From: Pseudoalteromonas byunsanensis
GTDB taxonomy: Bacteria > Pseudomonadota > Gammaproteobacteria > Enterobacterales > Alteromonadaceae
Length of the DNA: 64,000 nucleotides
Assembly (NCBI RefSeq): GCF_001854475.1
Contig: NZ_MNAN01000027.1
Location: forward strand, 280,428-344,427
Direction: 5' to 3'
The stretch's first letter is position 1, and every line of letters begins with the position of its first letter. Below the pieces are notes generated by a model that saw nothing but the letters and a program-made list of their open reading frames with translations, was not told the origin of the DNA and did no database searches. Made by a program: the position numbers and the translations under genes. Of this stretch, positions 8,324 to 16,769 are shown piece by piece.

Positions 8324-10045
8324 CTAATTTTTATACAGCTCATTTTCTATTTGCCAAGCCTGACGATAGTAATCGTACAAAACGCCTGATCCTAACTGGT
8401 TAACATCTATCTGATTTTGGTATGCAAAGAATTGGCTAGGAAATACGAATGCAGCCAGTAAATACTCCTTACTTGCCCAACGAGATGCTATGGGCAGATG
8501 TTCGACTCTTTGAACCCTAGCACTGGCGGAACTACCAGCTTTAGTTGCTATCGTCCAACCCCATTGGCCAAACGAGGGAACGTTTTGCTGATATTGTTCA
8601 ACATAGCTAAACCCCGCTGATTTCACGGTTTTTGCAATGCTGATAAACGCTTTCTTGGCGTGATATGGCGAAGTAGATTGTACGACCATAGCACCATCAG
8701 CAGCCAATAATTGTCGTAGATGATTATAAAAATAATCACTATAAAGTTTGTTTAAATCGGGGTGATTTGGATCAGGTAAATCCACAATGATGGTGTCAAA
8801 AAGCGCCCCCTGAGCCAGTAGGTTTTCGACCTCAAGAAATGCATCAGCCACAATCACGTTGGCTCTTGAGTCGAGCATTGCTTCATTATTCAACTGGGTG
8901 AGCCGCTGCTTAATATCATCCGGTGCATTGTCTTGCCCACCTGAATAACCAAATAGGTTAAGTAGCTGCGCATCCAAGTCAACTAAAGTCACTTGCTGTA
9001 CCGGCCATTTCAAAACATCTCTTAGGGCCAGTCCATCCCCTCCACCAATAATCAATACGTTATCATGTCGGTTAGACGCTAACATGGCCGGATATACTAG
9101 CATCGTATGATATATTTGCTCATCAACACTTGAAAACTGCAATCGGCCATTAAGGTAGAGATCCGTAATGGGCTCGCTTTGGTTGCGACTTAAACGCTCC
9201 GTCAAAACCACATGTTGATATTTGGTAGCTTCGGAATAAATAACTTTGTCTTTGTAAAGTACATTACTTAAGTCCTTCATCCAACTACTGCCAAAAAGCA
9301 ACACGAAGCCAAAAAGCACCAGCAATAAAGCATGACAAACAGCTAGCACGGTGGCATAACGTACATGCTGATGATAACGCCACAAGAACGCAAGCCCAGC
9401 TACGATATTGAACAACGCTGTCCAAGCCGCTGCCTGCATTATAGGCATGGCGAGCATAATACTGACCCAAATGGCAGCACCAATTCCGGCTCCAATGTAA
9501 TCAGCGCCGTAAATAGTCCCTGCATTATTTTCTAGAAAGCGCCCATACACCTGCTGACGAATGCGAGCAATCAACGGTATTTCCATTCCAATTAGCATCC
9601 CAAGTAACAAACCAAAAACATAAGGTAAAAACCTTGCTACCTGTTGCAGCTTTTCAAATACATAGCCATTGAGCACGACGTCTGCCGGCAAATTAAAAAT
9701 CGAAGAGAATAAATGGGGTAAGGAATAGCTGACGGCAATCACACCAGCAATAGCCAAAATACAACCCATACCAACCAGCGCTATGATACTTTCAAGCCAA
9801 GCAAAGGCGGTAAACGCATCTTTAAACCATCTTGCCAAAAATGCGCCAATACCCATCGCGACAATCATTGTGCCAATCATGGCATAGATAGCGCTTTCAA
9901 CCGAACCTAACACGCGTCCAGCATAGTGAGATAAAAGGTATTCATAGATAAGGCCGCACCCAGCAAGCACAGCCATCACAGTGATCAGTAAAAAATCATG
10001 CCCAAGCAATGTGCTGCGGCTTGGGCCAGTTGTGGATTCAGACAA
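8324..10045 (-). CDS. Membrane-fused spermidine synthase-like protein
   Basis: The 573-residue protein has about seven membrane segments in its first 260 residues and a cytosolic polyamine aminopropyltransferase-type domain after residue 290. The latter shows TDLYLNGRLQFSSVDEQIYHTMLVYPAM, the nucleotide-binding VLIIGGGDGLALRDVL, VTLVDLDAQLL, and DTIIVDLPDPNHPDLNKLYS. These are the hallmarks of the SpeE fold that transfers aminopropyl groups from decarboxylated SAM. It follows the DUF350 gene by 2 bases, so the two are probably coupled. In enterobacteria the yjf cluster carries a glutathionylspermidine-synthase-like enzyme instead, which also points to polyamine chemistry. Actual activity is unproven. 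Confidence 0.85.
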   Translation of the reverse strand: MSESTTGPSRSTLLGHDFLLITVMAVLAGCGLIYEYLLSHYAGRVLGSVESAIYAMIGTMIVAMGIGAFLARWFKDAFTAFAWLESIIALVGMGCILAIAGVIAVSYSLPHLFSSIFNLPADVVLNGYVFEKLQQVARFLPYVFGLLLGMLIGMEIPLIARIRQQVYGRFLENNAGTIYGADYIGAGIGAAIWVSIMLAMPIMQAAAWTALFNIVAGLAFLWRYHQHVRYATVLAVCHALLLVLFGFVLLFGSSWMKDLSNVLYKDKVIYSEATKYQHVVLTERLSRNQSEPITDLYLNGRLQFSSVDEQIYHTMLVYPAMLASNRHDNVLIIGGGDGLALRDVLKWPVQQVTLVDLDAQLLNLFGYSGGQDNAPDDIKQRLTQLNNEAMLDSRANVIVADAFLEVENLLAQGALFDTIIVDLPDPNHPDLNKLYSDYFYNHLRQLLAADGAMVVQSTSPYHAKKAFISIAKTVKSAGFSYVEQYQQNVPSFGQWGWTIATKAGSSASARVQRVEHLPIASRWASKEYLLAAFVFPSQFFAYQNQIDVNQLGSGVLYDYYRQAWQIENELYKN

Positions 10046-10047
10046 GA

Positions 10048-10947
10048 TTATGCACCAAGTAACGTCGCCATACTGATACCTATGGCAAAAGAAATAGCGG
10101 CAGAGATTGTCGCAACTCCCACATTTTTCTGACGATTGACTTCATCAGAGATATCGCAGCCCGCCAAAATAATTTTTATGGTCAGCAAATGAAGTAAAAT
10201 AAATGCTATCACGCTGACGAGTGCACACAACGCCCAGCAGACCAAACTTACTAGCAGATTGTCTGGCGCATATGGCGCTATCCCTGAGGCTGCCGTTATG
10301 GCTAACGCACTACCAATTAAAAAACCCGCATAACGTATTCCAACAGCTAGGTTGCCATCAACAATTGCTTGCTGCAAACAATCGCCACTGCGGTTGGTAC
10401 GTTTAAATAACTGCACACGATACTGGCTCACCAGCAACAGCACAACATTGGCAATAATGAATGCCGCAATCACAATAGGCAAACCATGCCAGCCTTCGGT
10501 TGCGACCCACAATAATGCAGAGCGAATAACCACAGCCACACTCACCACATGGCCAAAGTCAATTAAGGAGGCCGTCGTGTTCCCTTTTACAATTTCACTA
10601 TGCAGACTCACTTTAGGCAATGCGACTTGGTCTTGGAAAAAGTGACCTAATTTGATGAGTATGATGGCCAATAATCCATATCCACCCATCTGCAATGCTT
10701 CTTGTGCCAAAGAGGAGGCGAATGCACCGCTACTGACACCGGTCAACACAATTGCTAACGCAGCTAGCCCACCGGCGAAACTGATACCAAAGGCAAAGTT
10801 ATCTCGCTCTGTGATCTCGTCGTTTGCATGTAGGTTTGATACCCAGCCCTTTATATACTTTAAACTCACAAACAGCGCGATAATAATAGCAAAATCAATG
10901 GCCAAGGCTTGTAAAGACCATATCGCTATTCCATTAAATTCGTACAT
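10048..10947 (-). CDS. DUF350 multi-pass membrane protein (YjfL-like, duplicated)
   Basis: The 299-residue protein is nearly all membrane helices. Two DUF350-like modules can be seen, each with a Gly/Ser-rich helix pair: FGISFAGGLAALAIVLTGVSSG and VGIRYAGFLIGSALAITAASG, with NTTASLIDFGHVVSVAVVIRSALL in between. It is about twice the length of E. coli YjfL, consistent with an internal duplication. It sits between the lipoprotein and the spermidine-synthase-like gene. Function is unknown; co-occurrence with PspA proteins suggests a membrane-stress role. Confidence 0.8.
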   Translation of the reverse strand: MYEFNGIAIWSLQALAIDFAIIIALFVSLKYIKGWVSNLHANDEITERDNFAFGISFAGGLAALAIVLTGVSSGAFASSLAQEALQMGGYGLLAIILIKLGHFFQDQVALPKVSLHSEIVKGNTTASLIDFGHVVSVAVVIRSALLWVATEGWHGLPIVIAAFIIANVVLLLVSQYRVQLFKRTNRSGDCLQQAIVDGNLAVGIRYAGFLIGSALAITAASGIAPYAPDNLLVSLVCWALCALVSVIAFILLHLLTIKIILAGCDISDEVNRQKNVGVATISAAISFAIGISMATLLGA

Positions 10948-10983
10948 TTTTATAACTCCAACAATTGTTCTTTACACTTGGCA

Positions 10984-11919
10984 TTACTTGCCACGACTTA
11001 CACCACGAGATGTTCGGCTACTACTGTTTCGTAACGTCCCCGAACCATTTTTACTATAACTACTGGTGGTTGCATAACTGCTACGCGAGCTAACTGGTGT
11101 GTAACTACTGCGGCTCAAACCTGATGCACCACTGCGCTTTTTAGCGTAAGGGCTAGTAAATTGTTTACCTTGACGCTGATAAGACTGGCGTGTTCGAGTT
11201 TCCAATGTCTTTTGTGCTTTGATCTGCTTAGGGCTTGAATAGCGATAACGGCCATAATCATTGTAATAGCTATATTTTCGACGTTTGCTCCAACTGCCGT
11301 ATTCTACCGCATCAAATACATCACCTAATAAACGATACATGCCATACCACTGCCAAAATGACATGCCATCATTGTTTGTTTGCCACTGACCATAGTTAGG
11401 GTTGCCAACCAGCTGGTTACCGACCCCCGCTCCTTCTGCACTTTGACTAATTGCCCCCACTCTCGCTAGCGTACCATTTGACATGTCGGCCAACATATTT
11501 AATGGATCGGTTAAGGCATCACCAAATAAATTAGGCTTCATGGCCTCACGTAACACATCTAAGCGCACTAAGGTTTCTTCGCTAGGAGCCGTTTCAGGTC
11601 GATTTTTAATGTCTGTTAGACGGTTGGCGAGGCCGGTATACAGTGGCCCTTGAGCGGTCGCATCTTGTGCAATTAAAGAGCTTATTTGTGATAGTTCAGG
11701 ACGTTGCTGCTGAAGTACTTTTTGATACTCTTTGAGCAAAGTTGCATTTCGAATTTGCCCCTGTTCCAGCGCTTTTTTTAATTCTATGAGCTCTTTTTCT
11801 GCCTGTTGCATCGATTGTGTGATGGACTGCTGCAGTTGTTCTTCTTTTGAAGAACACGCACTCAGTAAGCACACGACCAAAAACAAGCAGATAAACTCCC
11901 ATGCTTTTATTTTCGACAT
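10984..11919 (-). CDS. Lipoprotein with Ser/Arg/Tyr-rich tail
   Basis: The 311-residue protein has a lipoprotein signal (FICLFLVVCLLSAC, lipid Cys at residue 22), then a coiled-coil-prone region (QQSITQSMQQAEKELIELKKALEQ), a central WQTNNDGMSFWQWYGMYRLLGDVFDAVEYGSWSKRRKYSYYND segment and a low-complexity basic tail rich in Ser, Arg and Tyr. No enzymatic domain was recognised. It is the first gene of the run that continues with the DUF350 and SpeE-like genes (36-base gap), so it probably functions with them, on the periplasmic face. Confidence 0.75.
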   Translation of the reverse strand: MSKIKAWEFICLFLVVCLLSACSSKEEQLQQSITQSMQQAEKELIELKKALEQGQIRNATLLKEYQKVLQQQRPELSQISSLIAQDATAQGPLYTGLANRLTDIKNRPETAPSEETLVRLDVLREAMKPNLFGDALTDPLNMLADMSNGTLARVGAISQSAEGAGVGNQLVGNPNYGQWQTNNDGMSFWQWYGMYRLLGDVFDAVEYGSWSKRRKYSYYNDYGRYRYSSPKQIKAQKTLETRTRQSYQRQGKQFTSPYAKKRSGASGLSRSSYTPVSSRSSYATTSSYSKNGSGTLRNSSSRTSRGVSRGK

Positions 11920-12168
11920 TCATGTCACCGTTTGATCAATTCAAGTCTGTTATTACTTAACGTTTGTAGCGTCAGCAACACAGGACTAAATCATATTGTT
12001 TGAATTCCCTGCATTAGTGTCACATAGCTTTTGATGGATGCCAAGCTGCAAATTGAAACAAAATAACTACAAAGGAACTGCAATCTAAAAATAGATTCAT
12101 CTCATTGAATAAAAAGAATTTTAGTTTATTAAGCTGTCAAATATAAAAATATTTGAGCACCCAAAAGC
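11920..12168. other. Intergenic region upstream of the lipoprotein gene
   Basis: These AT-rich 249 bases between the lipoprotein start and the terminator at 12169 hold no credible gene. They presumably contain the promoter of the lipoprotein-DUF350-SpeE-like unit on the minus strand, but no clear -35/-10 pair could be chosen. Confidence 0.4.
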
Positions 12169-12196
12169 AGTAAAGCGACCGTTCGGTCGCTTTACT
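12169..12196 (-). terminator. Terminator after the DUF2489 gene
   Basis: A 13-bp perfect stem (AGTAAAGCGACCG with its complement, loop TT) lies 21 bases past the DUF2489 stop. The GC core is strong, although the T-run on the minus strand is short. Confidence 0.75.
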
Positions 12197-12216
12197 CATA
12201 TCACATCTCAATACGA

Positions 12217-12732
12217 TTACTGGAACACCACATTATCACTGCCGGGCAAAGCCTGAAATTGCGCCACCAGTTTTTCGCAATCGTCTAATATCGCCTGCTC
12301 TAGTCGCTCTTCAGCACGCCAGCGTGTTGTATCCATTTTAAAAACCTCTTTCTTCGAGTACTTTTTCCGAGCATCATGTGTGGGCATATCTTTAACCACC
12401 TCATACATTTGATGCACTCCTGGGTAAACCTCTGGCAATTCTACTTCATCAGCAAAACTGTATTGAGACATCAGCACCCAAACTCGCAAACACCCTTCAG
12501 AATATTCACACTGTTTTTCTTTCATGGCTCGTGCTAACAAATTAATACTATCGGCAAGTTTGGCATTGCGCTGTTGGCGAGCTTGTATTAGCTTTTCAGT
12601 TTGCGCAGCATGGTGCTTGGCAATCTGAGCTTTTTGCTCCTTTAATTGCCACAACAATTTACCCGCATAAAATGACAGCCCTGCAATGATAGCAGCACCA
12701 CAGACTACAGCAATCACCAGCCCAATAGCCAT
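12217..12732 (-). CDS. DUF2489 domain protein
   Basis: This 171-residue protein has one N-terminal membrane helix (GLVIAVVCGAAIIAGLSFYAGKLLW), a charged coiled-coil stretch, and a conserved C-terminal part with CEYSEGCLRVWVLM and HDARKKYSKKEVFKMDTTRWRAEERLE. It matches the DUF2489 family, which in marine gammaproteobacteria commonly follows yihI. The start ATG overlaps the yihI stop by one base. Its function is unknown; it is likely an inner-membrane protein with a cytoplasmic domain. Confidence 0.8.
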   Translation of the reverse strand: MAIGLVIAVVCGAAIIAGLSFYAGKLLWQLKEQKAQIAKHHAAQTEKLIQARQQRNAKLADSINLLARAMKEKQCEYSEGCLRVWVLMSQYSFADEVELPEVYPGVHQMYEVVKDMPTHDARKKYSKKEVFKMDTTRWRAEERLEQAILDDCEKLVAQFQALPGSDNVVFQ

Positions 12733-13316
12733 TATCTTTCCTCGTCTTCGTCTTCGTCAGTTAACCACTCATCCGCTAAATCATTACTCATAAATGACGC
12801 TAACGGATCATCGTCAATCATATCTTGTTCTTCAAACTCATCATCCAAACCCAGTAATTCACAAAGTTCCTGATGGCGCGCGACTGAGCGATTGAAGTAT
12901 TTCGCATCTTTACCTGTTAACAACTCACCACGTTCGTGACGTTCTAATAACGACATTAAGCGTTCGTCATTCTCAAGTTGCTCAAGCTCTTGCTCAGGAG
13001 ACAATTGCGGTTTGACTTTCTTCAACTCTACTTGAGGTTGTAAATGCCGCTTCATCACAGGTTCTTGCGGCAGCTCTGCTGTTTGGGCAACCAATGGTAC
13101 TGGCTTCTTACTGCCTACACGTTGATCTTTCGCGCCCTTACCAGTTGCTTGTTCGTTGCTCACTTTAGCTTCTTGGGCATTGCGCGACCCCGGTTTTGCG
13201 CCTTTTGTCTTTTTAACGCGCTGCTCTTTAATTGCCCTAAGCTCTTTGAGCTTTTCTTTACTCACTCTGGGCGTACCATTGCTGGCAACCTTACGGGTTT
13301 TCTTCTTTCTGGTCAT
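12732..13316 (-). CDS. yihI: Der GTPase-activating protein YihI
   Basis: The 194-residue protein has the YihI signature: a very basic N-terminus (MTRKKKTRKVASNGTPRVSKEKLKELRAIKEQRVKK), a variable linker, and an acidic C-terminus with LEQLENDERLMSLLERHERGELLTGKDAKYFNRSVARHQELCELLG. YihI stimulates GTP hydrolysis by Der, an essential 50S ribosome assembly GTPase. It overlaps the upstream methyltransferase gene by 4 bases (ATGA type) and the downstream DUF2489 gene by one base, so the three form one operon. Confidence 0.9.
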   Translation of the reverse strand: MTRKKKTRKVASNGTPRVSKEKLKELRAIKEQRVKKTKGAKPGSRNAQEAKVSNEQATGKGAKDQRVGSKKPVPLVAQTAELPQEPVMKRHLQPQVELKKVKPQLSPEQELEQLENDERLMSLLERHERGELLTGKDAKYFNRSVARHQELCELLGLDDEFEEQDMIDDDPLASFMSNDLADEWLTDEDEDEER

Positions 13317-13990
13317 AATATTTCTTCACTCGGTGCATCAGGCACCTCTGGTTTTGTTAAGATAATGACATCGCTACCTACAAACTCGATATCGCTGCCA
13401 TAAATTTGTGCTGCGTGTGCAAATGTTTTGCGGCTAAAAAACGAAATATGGGTTAGATCATTTTTGTAGTGCCATGTTGCAAAACGTGTCTTGTCTATTA
13501 CCAGTTTAGTCATAAGCACCAAAGGTGCTCCGGGTTTTAATAATGAAAACAACTGATTCAAGACTATTTGGGGTTTTGCTATATGCTCTATCACCTCTGT
13601 ACAGGTAATAAAGTCATATTGTCCCGTTAATACCTCAGGATCGTTAGCATAGTATAAGTCATATACTGACATCTTATGTCCCGCTTCTGTAAGCATATGC
13701 GCCAACAAAGGCCCAGGGCCACAACCAAAGTCCAGTCCTGTTGCAGGCTGAGCAATGCGAGTGATGATAGGGTCAGCCACCCGCGATAAAAAGCGCCGAT
13801 AACCCTCGTCGCCTAAATCATTTTGATGGCTGTCATAAATCGCTTTCTCTTGTTGTGGGGTTACTCGTTCACTTTCGTCCACAAATACCAATTGGCAGCT
13901 TTCACATTGCCAATAATGACGAAGTTTATCCTGATGGTAATGTGCTATTGCCACACTGCCACACAGACCACATGATGAGTTTAATTGCAC
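13313..13990 (-). CDS. Class I SAM methyltransferase with zinc-ribbon N-terminus
   Basis: The 225-residue protein has two CxxC pairs at its N-terminus (C7/C10 and C29/C32), resembling a small zinc ribbon, then a class I methyltransferase core with the SAM-binding GLDFGCGPGPLLAHML, acidic loop VYDLYY, and CTEVIEHIAKP. This layout is typical of small-molecule or lipid methyltransferases annotated only as family members. The substrate is unknown. It heads the methyltransferase-yihI-DUF2489 operon, overlapping yihI by 4 bases. Confidence 0.8.
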   Translation of the reverse strand: MQLNSSCGLCGSVAIAHYHQDKLRHYWQCESCQLVFVDESERVTPQQEKAIYDSHQNDLGDEGYRRFLSRVADPIITRIAQPATGLDFGCGPGPLLAHMLTEAGHKMSVYDLYYANDPEVLTGQYDFITCTEVIEHIAKPQIVLNQLFSLLKPGAPLVLMTKLVIDKTRFATWHYKNDLTHISFFSRKTFAHAAQIYGSDIEFVGSDVIILTKPEVPDAPSEEIL

Positions 13991-14047
13991 GACTGACTTA
14001 CAGAATATTAATTAAGAGGCGTATTGTAGCAGGTCTATTTGTAGGCA

Positions 14048-14083
14048 TAAATAAAAAGACGGTAGAGATTGCTCCCTACCGCC
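14048..14083 (-). terminator. Orphan intrinsic terminator on the minus strand
   Basis: An 11-bp stem (GACGGTAGAGA on the plus strand, loop TTGC, partner TCCCTACCGCC; two G-U pairs in the minus-strand RNA) is followed on the minus strand by TTTTTATTT. It lies upstream of the methyltransferase start, and cytochrome c4 already has its own terminator at 14565-14590, so it appears to end a separate non-coding transcript. Confidence 0.8.
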
Positions 14084-14365
14084 TACTAATCTGAGCGTCA
14101 CAAAAAACTGGACACTTCTCCCTTCGACTTTTAAGTCTTTATTATTTTTATTATGCTGTCTTCCATTTTGTTTTTATTGTTACTTCCCTGAGCCTTTCCA
14201 TATTGTTTTTATTATTAAACTTCCATGGGGCTTTTATTATTATCGGTCAATCCTGACACTTTATTGTTATTTCCATAATTATGAGTACCAGTCTTAGTAC
14301 TAAACTTGTCACCTACGCTTCCATCGCGCTTAATCCGTATTGTTTTATTGCCTTGGCGACATCAG
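14048..14365 (-). ncRNA. Candidate CsrB/RsmY-like CsrA-sequestering small RNA
   Basis: The 650-base gap between the methyltransferase and cytochrome c4 genes has no coding frame, but on the minus strand it carries ten GGA triplets between 14336 and 14073, nine of them within ANGGA, the core of the CsrA/RsmA binding site. Five read ATGGA. Some lie in small hairpin loops, for example CGC-GATGGAA-GCG near 14320 and GTC-AGGATT-GAC near 14250. The run ends at a strong intrinsic terminator (stem 14058-14068 / 14073-14083) that serves no visible gene. A possible promoter is TTGTAA-16-TAGATT near 14368-14395. The 5' end is approximate. No homology search was possible. Confidence 0.55.
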
Positions 14366-14438
14366 ATAATCTACGCCTTAATGAAATAGTTACAACTGGT
14401 TAATAGTAAATTTCCGATATTGTGTTTGATTAAAAAAG

Positions 14439-14467
14439 TGTAAATTTAAAAATTACAAATACTTACA
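14439..14467. promoter_or_regulatory. Inverted repeat upstream of the candidate ncRNA
   Basis: TGTAAATTTAAAAATTACA (14439-14457) has TGTAA/TTACA arms, and a further CTTACA follows at 14462-14467. The arms resemble the half-sites of the GacA/UvrY box (TGTAAG-N6-CTTACA) that activates Csr small-RNA genes, but the spacing and sixth base do not fit exactly, so the match is partial. Confidence 0.3.
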
Positions 14468-14564
14468 TATCAAATAAAAAACAAAATAGGAAATATCTCA
14501 CAAATAGGGATGGCAAATGTCTCACATGAATTTGGGTTGATATCGTAATTGTTTACATAGATCA

Positions 14565-14590
14565 AAAAAGGCAGCGAACGCTGCCTTTTT
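14565..14590 (-). terminator. Terminator of cytochrome c4
   Basis: A perfect 12-bp stem (AAAAAGGCAGCG, loop AA) gives a GC core followed by five U on the minus strand, 50 bases beyond the cytochrome c4 stop. A second 8-bp hairpin (GTTTATAC arms, 14605-14626) lies between the stop and this terminator. Confidence 0.85.
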
Positions 14591-14639
14591 GCACGATTTG
14601 CTTAGTTTATACGCTAGTGTATAAACTGCCTATCAGACT

Positions 14640-15272
14640 TTAGTGTAAGCCACCCAAGTACTTTGAAAGAATTTCAATGTCTTTGTCTGTCAGCTTTTTC
14701 GCAATATCCTGCATCATACCATTTAGGTCATTTGCGCGTGTTCCATCTCGGAACTTCACTAACTGAGATTTTATGTACTCAGGATGTTGGAAAGATATTT
14801 TAGGGAATTTGGCTAACGATGTACCGTTACCACGAGGTCCATGACACGCCGCACATGACGGAATACCGCGCTCAGCATCACCAGCTTTGTACAATTTTTC
14901 TCCAGCTTCAACCACATCTTCAGGAGTTGTACCTGCACTCATATTTAAAGAAGCAAAATAAGCCGCCAAATCTTTCATATCTTCATCAGAAAGAGGCATC
15001 GCCATACCACTCATGACTGGATCCATACGACCTTCGCTGCCGCCAGATGTCATGCCAAGCTTAAATTCTTGAAGCTGCTTATAAATGTAGTCAGCGTGCT
15101 GACCTGCAATTTTCGGATACATGGTTACAGGTGCATTGCCATCTGGGCCGTGACATGCTGCACAAGTTGCAGACTTTGCTTTACCCGCTTCTGCGTCGCC
15201 ATCAAATGCTGTTGCGTTGCTTGCTGACAACGTACCAAGCAACATTGTTAAAGTTAATGCTATTTTTTTCAT
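14640..15272 (-). CDS. Cytochrome c4 (dihaem)
   Basis: This 210-residue periplasmic dihaem cytochrome passes electrons to terminal oxidases. It has a Sec signal peptide (MKKIALTLTMLLGTLSASNATA) and two CAACH haem sites, one in each of two homologous class I cytochrome domains (AKSATCAACHGPDGN near residue 38, GIPSCAACHGPRGN near residue 140). The candidate axial Met residues are in GGSEGRMDPVMSGMAMPLSDEDM and NGMMQDIAKKLTDKDIE. The gene is divergent from engB, the usual arrangement in gammaproteobacteria. Confidence 0.95.
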   Translation of the reverse strand: MKKIALTLTMLLGTLSASNATAFDGDAEAGKAKSATCAACHGPDGNAPVTMYPKIAGQHADYIYKQLQEFKLGMTSGGSEGRMDPVMSGMAMPLSDEDMKDLAAYFASLNMSAGTTPEDVVEAGEKLYKAGDAERGIPSCAACHGPRGNGTSLAKFPKISFQHPEYIKSQLVKFRDGTRANDLNGMMQDIAKKLTDKDIEILSKYLGGLH

Positions 15273-15584
15273 GGTAAATTCTCTGTTTCGACCCTGTAAT
15301 ATTTAGTCCCAAGACACGGTGACATGCTTTTCAGCGTAACTTGAGTAGACAATCTTTATCTTTACGTTGCAATTTTTACATTCTACACGATATAAATTTT
15401 TCTGGCACGTTTTCTGCCCACATTAAGCTTATAAATTATGGGGTTTTGACCTAGATTAAGTTCTAATCGTACTCAAAAACGGATTTAAAAGCACCCTGAG
15501 TCAATAATGGCTGCTTTTGCAACGCCGCTAAGTGTTATAAACTACGCTTGTTTTAGCCATTTTGTTTTATTGTTAGGAGAGCCA

Positions 15585-16238
15585 GTGCTCAAATCTCGGA
15601 TTAAATACCATACTGCTAGTTTTATTACCAGTGCCCCAGATATTTCTAAGTTGCCTGCCGATGCGGGTATAGAGGTCGCATTTGCGGGTCGCTCCAACGC
15701 AGGAAAATCGAGCGCTCTAAATGCCCTAACAGATCAAAAACTGGCGCGTACCAGTAAAACGCCAGGCCGCACACAGCTAATTAATACCTTTGAATTAGAC
15801 GAAGAAAAGCGCTTGATTGACCTTCCAGGTTATGGCTTTGCCAAAGTACCAATCGAAATGAAAAAGAAATGGCAACGTTCGTTAGGAGAATATCTGCAAA
15901 AGCGCAAAAGCTTAAAAGGACTGGTAGTCCTAATGGATATTCGTCATCCACTCAAAGACTTGGATATGGATCTGATCCACTGGGCAGTTGACAGCGAGAT
16001 CCCTATTTTGGCGTTGCTTACCAAGGCAGATAAACTTAAACAAGGCAAACGTAAAGCTGAAGTCCTACAAGTACGTAAAGCATTGGCGGACTTAGATGCT
16101 GATATTACCGTCCACGCGTTTTCGTCTTTAAAAGGTATAGGCTTGAATGAATTAGCATGGAAACTTGATGATTGGTATTTGGGGCCATTTGTTAAGCCCG
16201 ACGAACAAGGCGAAGAGCACACAGAAAATAATGAATAG
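15585..16238 (+). CDS. engB: Ribosome biogenesis GTPase YihA/EngB
   Basis: This 217-residue GTPase acts in 50S subunit assembly. It has the Walker [10 protein letters not shown], the switch region [22 protein letters not shown] (G3), the G4 TKAD and the G5-like FSS. The GTG at 15585 is chosen as start because it follows AGGAGA (15575-15580) and makes the N-terminus ([22 protein letters not shown]) align with E. coli YihA. An in-frame ATG at 15507 would add 26 residues not seen in the family. The acidic tail is a little longer than usual. Confidence 0.95.
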   Translation: MLKSRIKYHTASFITSAPDISKLPADAGIEVAFAGRSNAGKSSALNALTDQKLARTSKTPGRTQLINTFELDEEKRLIDLPGYGFAKVPIEMKKKWQRSLGEYLQKRKSLKGLVVLMDIRHPLKDLDMDLIHWAVDSEIPILALLTKADKLKQGKRKAEVLQVRKALADLDADITVHAFSSLKGIGLNELAWKLDDWYLGPFVKPDEQGEEHTENNE

Positions 16239-16247
16239 CCTAGAGTG

Positions 16248-16769
16248 CTATTCATTTAGATAATAATTTATGCCTGCTGAGCGCAGATAAACGCCCTGTT
16301 TGTCCTGCTCAGCAATTTGCGCCCACTGATAATATACATTTCTCGCCACTCTCGCCTGCAAACCATTACTTAAACATAAATAGGGGAGTTGTTGTTGTTC
16401 AAAACAACGCAGTACTAGCGGATAAAACTGGCAAATTGGCCACTTTCTTCCCAAGTTATCAACTGCTATCAATACATCCATATCATCTAATTTGTGACTG
16501 TACCAACTGGTGACTAAGAAGGCGACATCTTCGACCGCCACTTCACAGCGCTCTGCAGGTGTCGTTAACCAGTGGGTCCCTCGCTCACAGCTGAGCACAC
16601 TGGCAAACAACTTAAGCAGTCCCAATCGCTTTATTTCACCACCTTGGTGAAACCAACGGCCTTGCTGATCAATACGCATATCAATCATGCCACAAGCTTG
16701 CCCCGTCCATTTTTCAGTCGGAGCATGTGGCGTAACAAGCTCAGTAATTAACTCAGTTAGCTTGCTCAT
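16248..16769 (-). CDS. DUF1285 domain protein
   Basis: This 173-residue soluble protein matches the DUF1285 family (GMIDMRIDQQGRWFHQGGEIKRLGLLKLFASVLSCERGTHWLTTPAERCEVAVEDVAFLV). Its structure class is known for a few members but the role is not. The start overlaps the end of the YceI gene by 17 bases, so the two are probably co-transcribed. It converges with engB, with a gap of only 9 bases. Confidence 0.85.
   Translation of the reverse strand: MSKLTELITELVTPHAPTEKWTGQACGMIDMRIDQQGRWFHQGGEIKRLGLLKLFASVLSCERGTHWLTTPAERCEVAVEDVAFLVTSWYSHKLDDMDVLIAVDNLGRKWPICQFYPLVLRCFEQQQLPYLCLSNGLQARVARNVYYQWAQIAEQDKQGVYLRSAGINYYLNE

Noticed and set aside
13044..13403. Plus-strand frames opposite yihI and the methyltransferase
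   Set aside because: Their composition is that of antisense frames (runs of hydrophobic and Ser residues), and the opposite strand has clear family matches.
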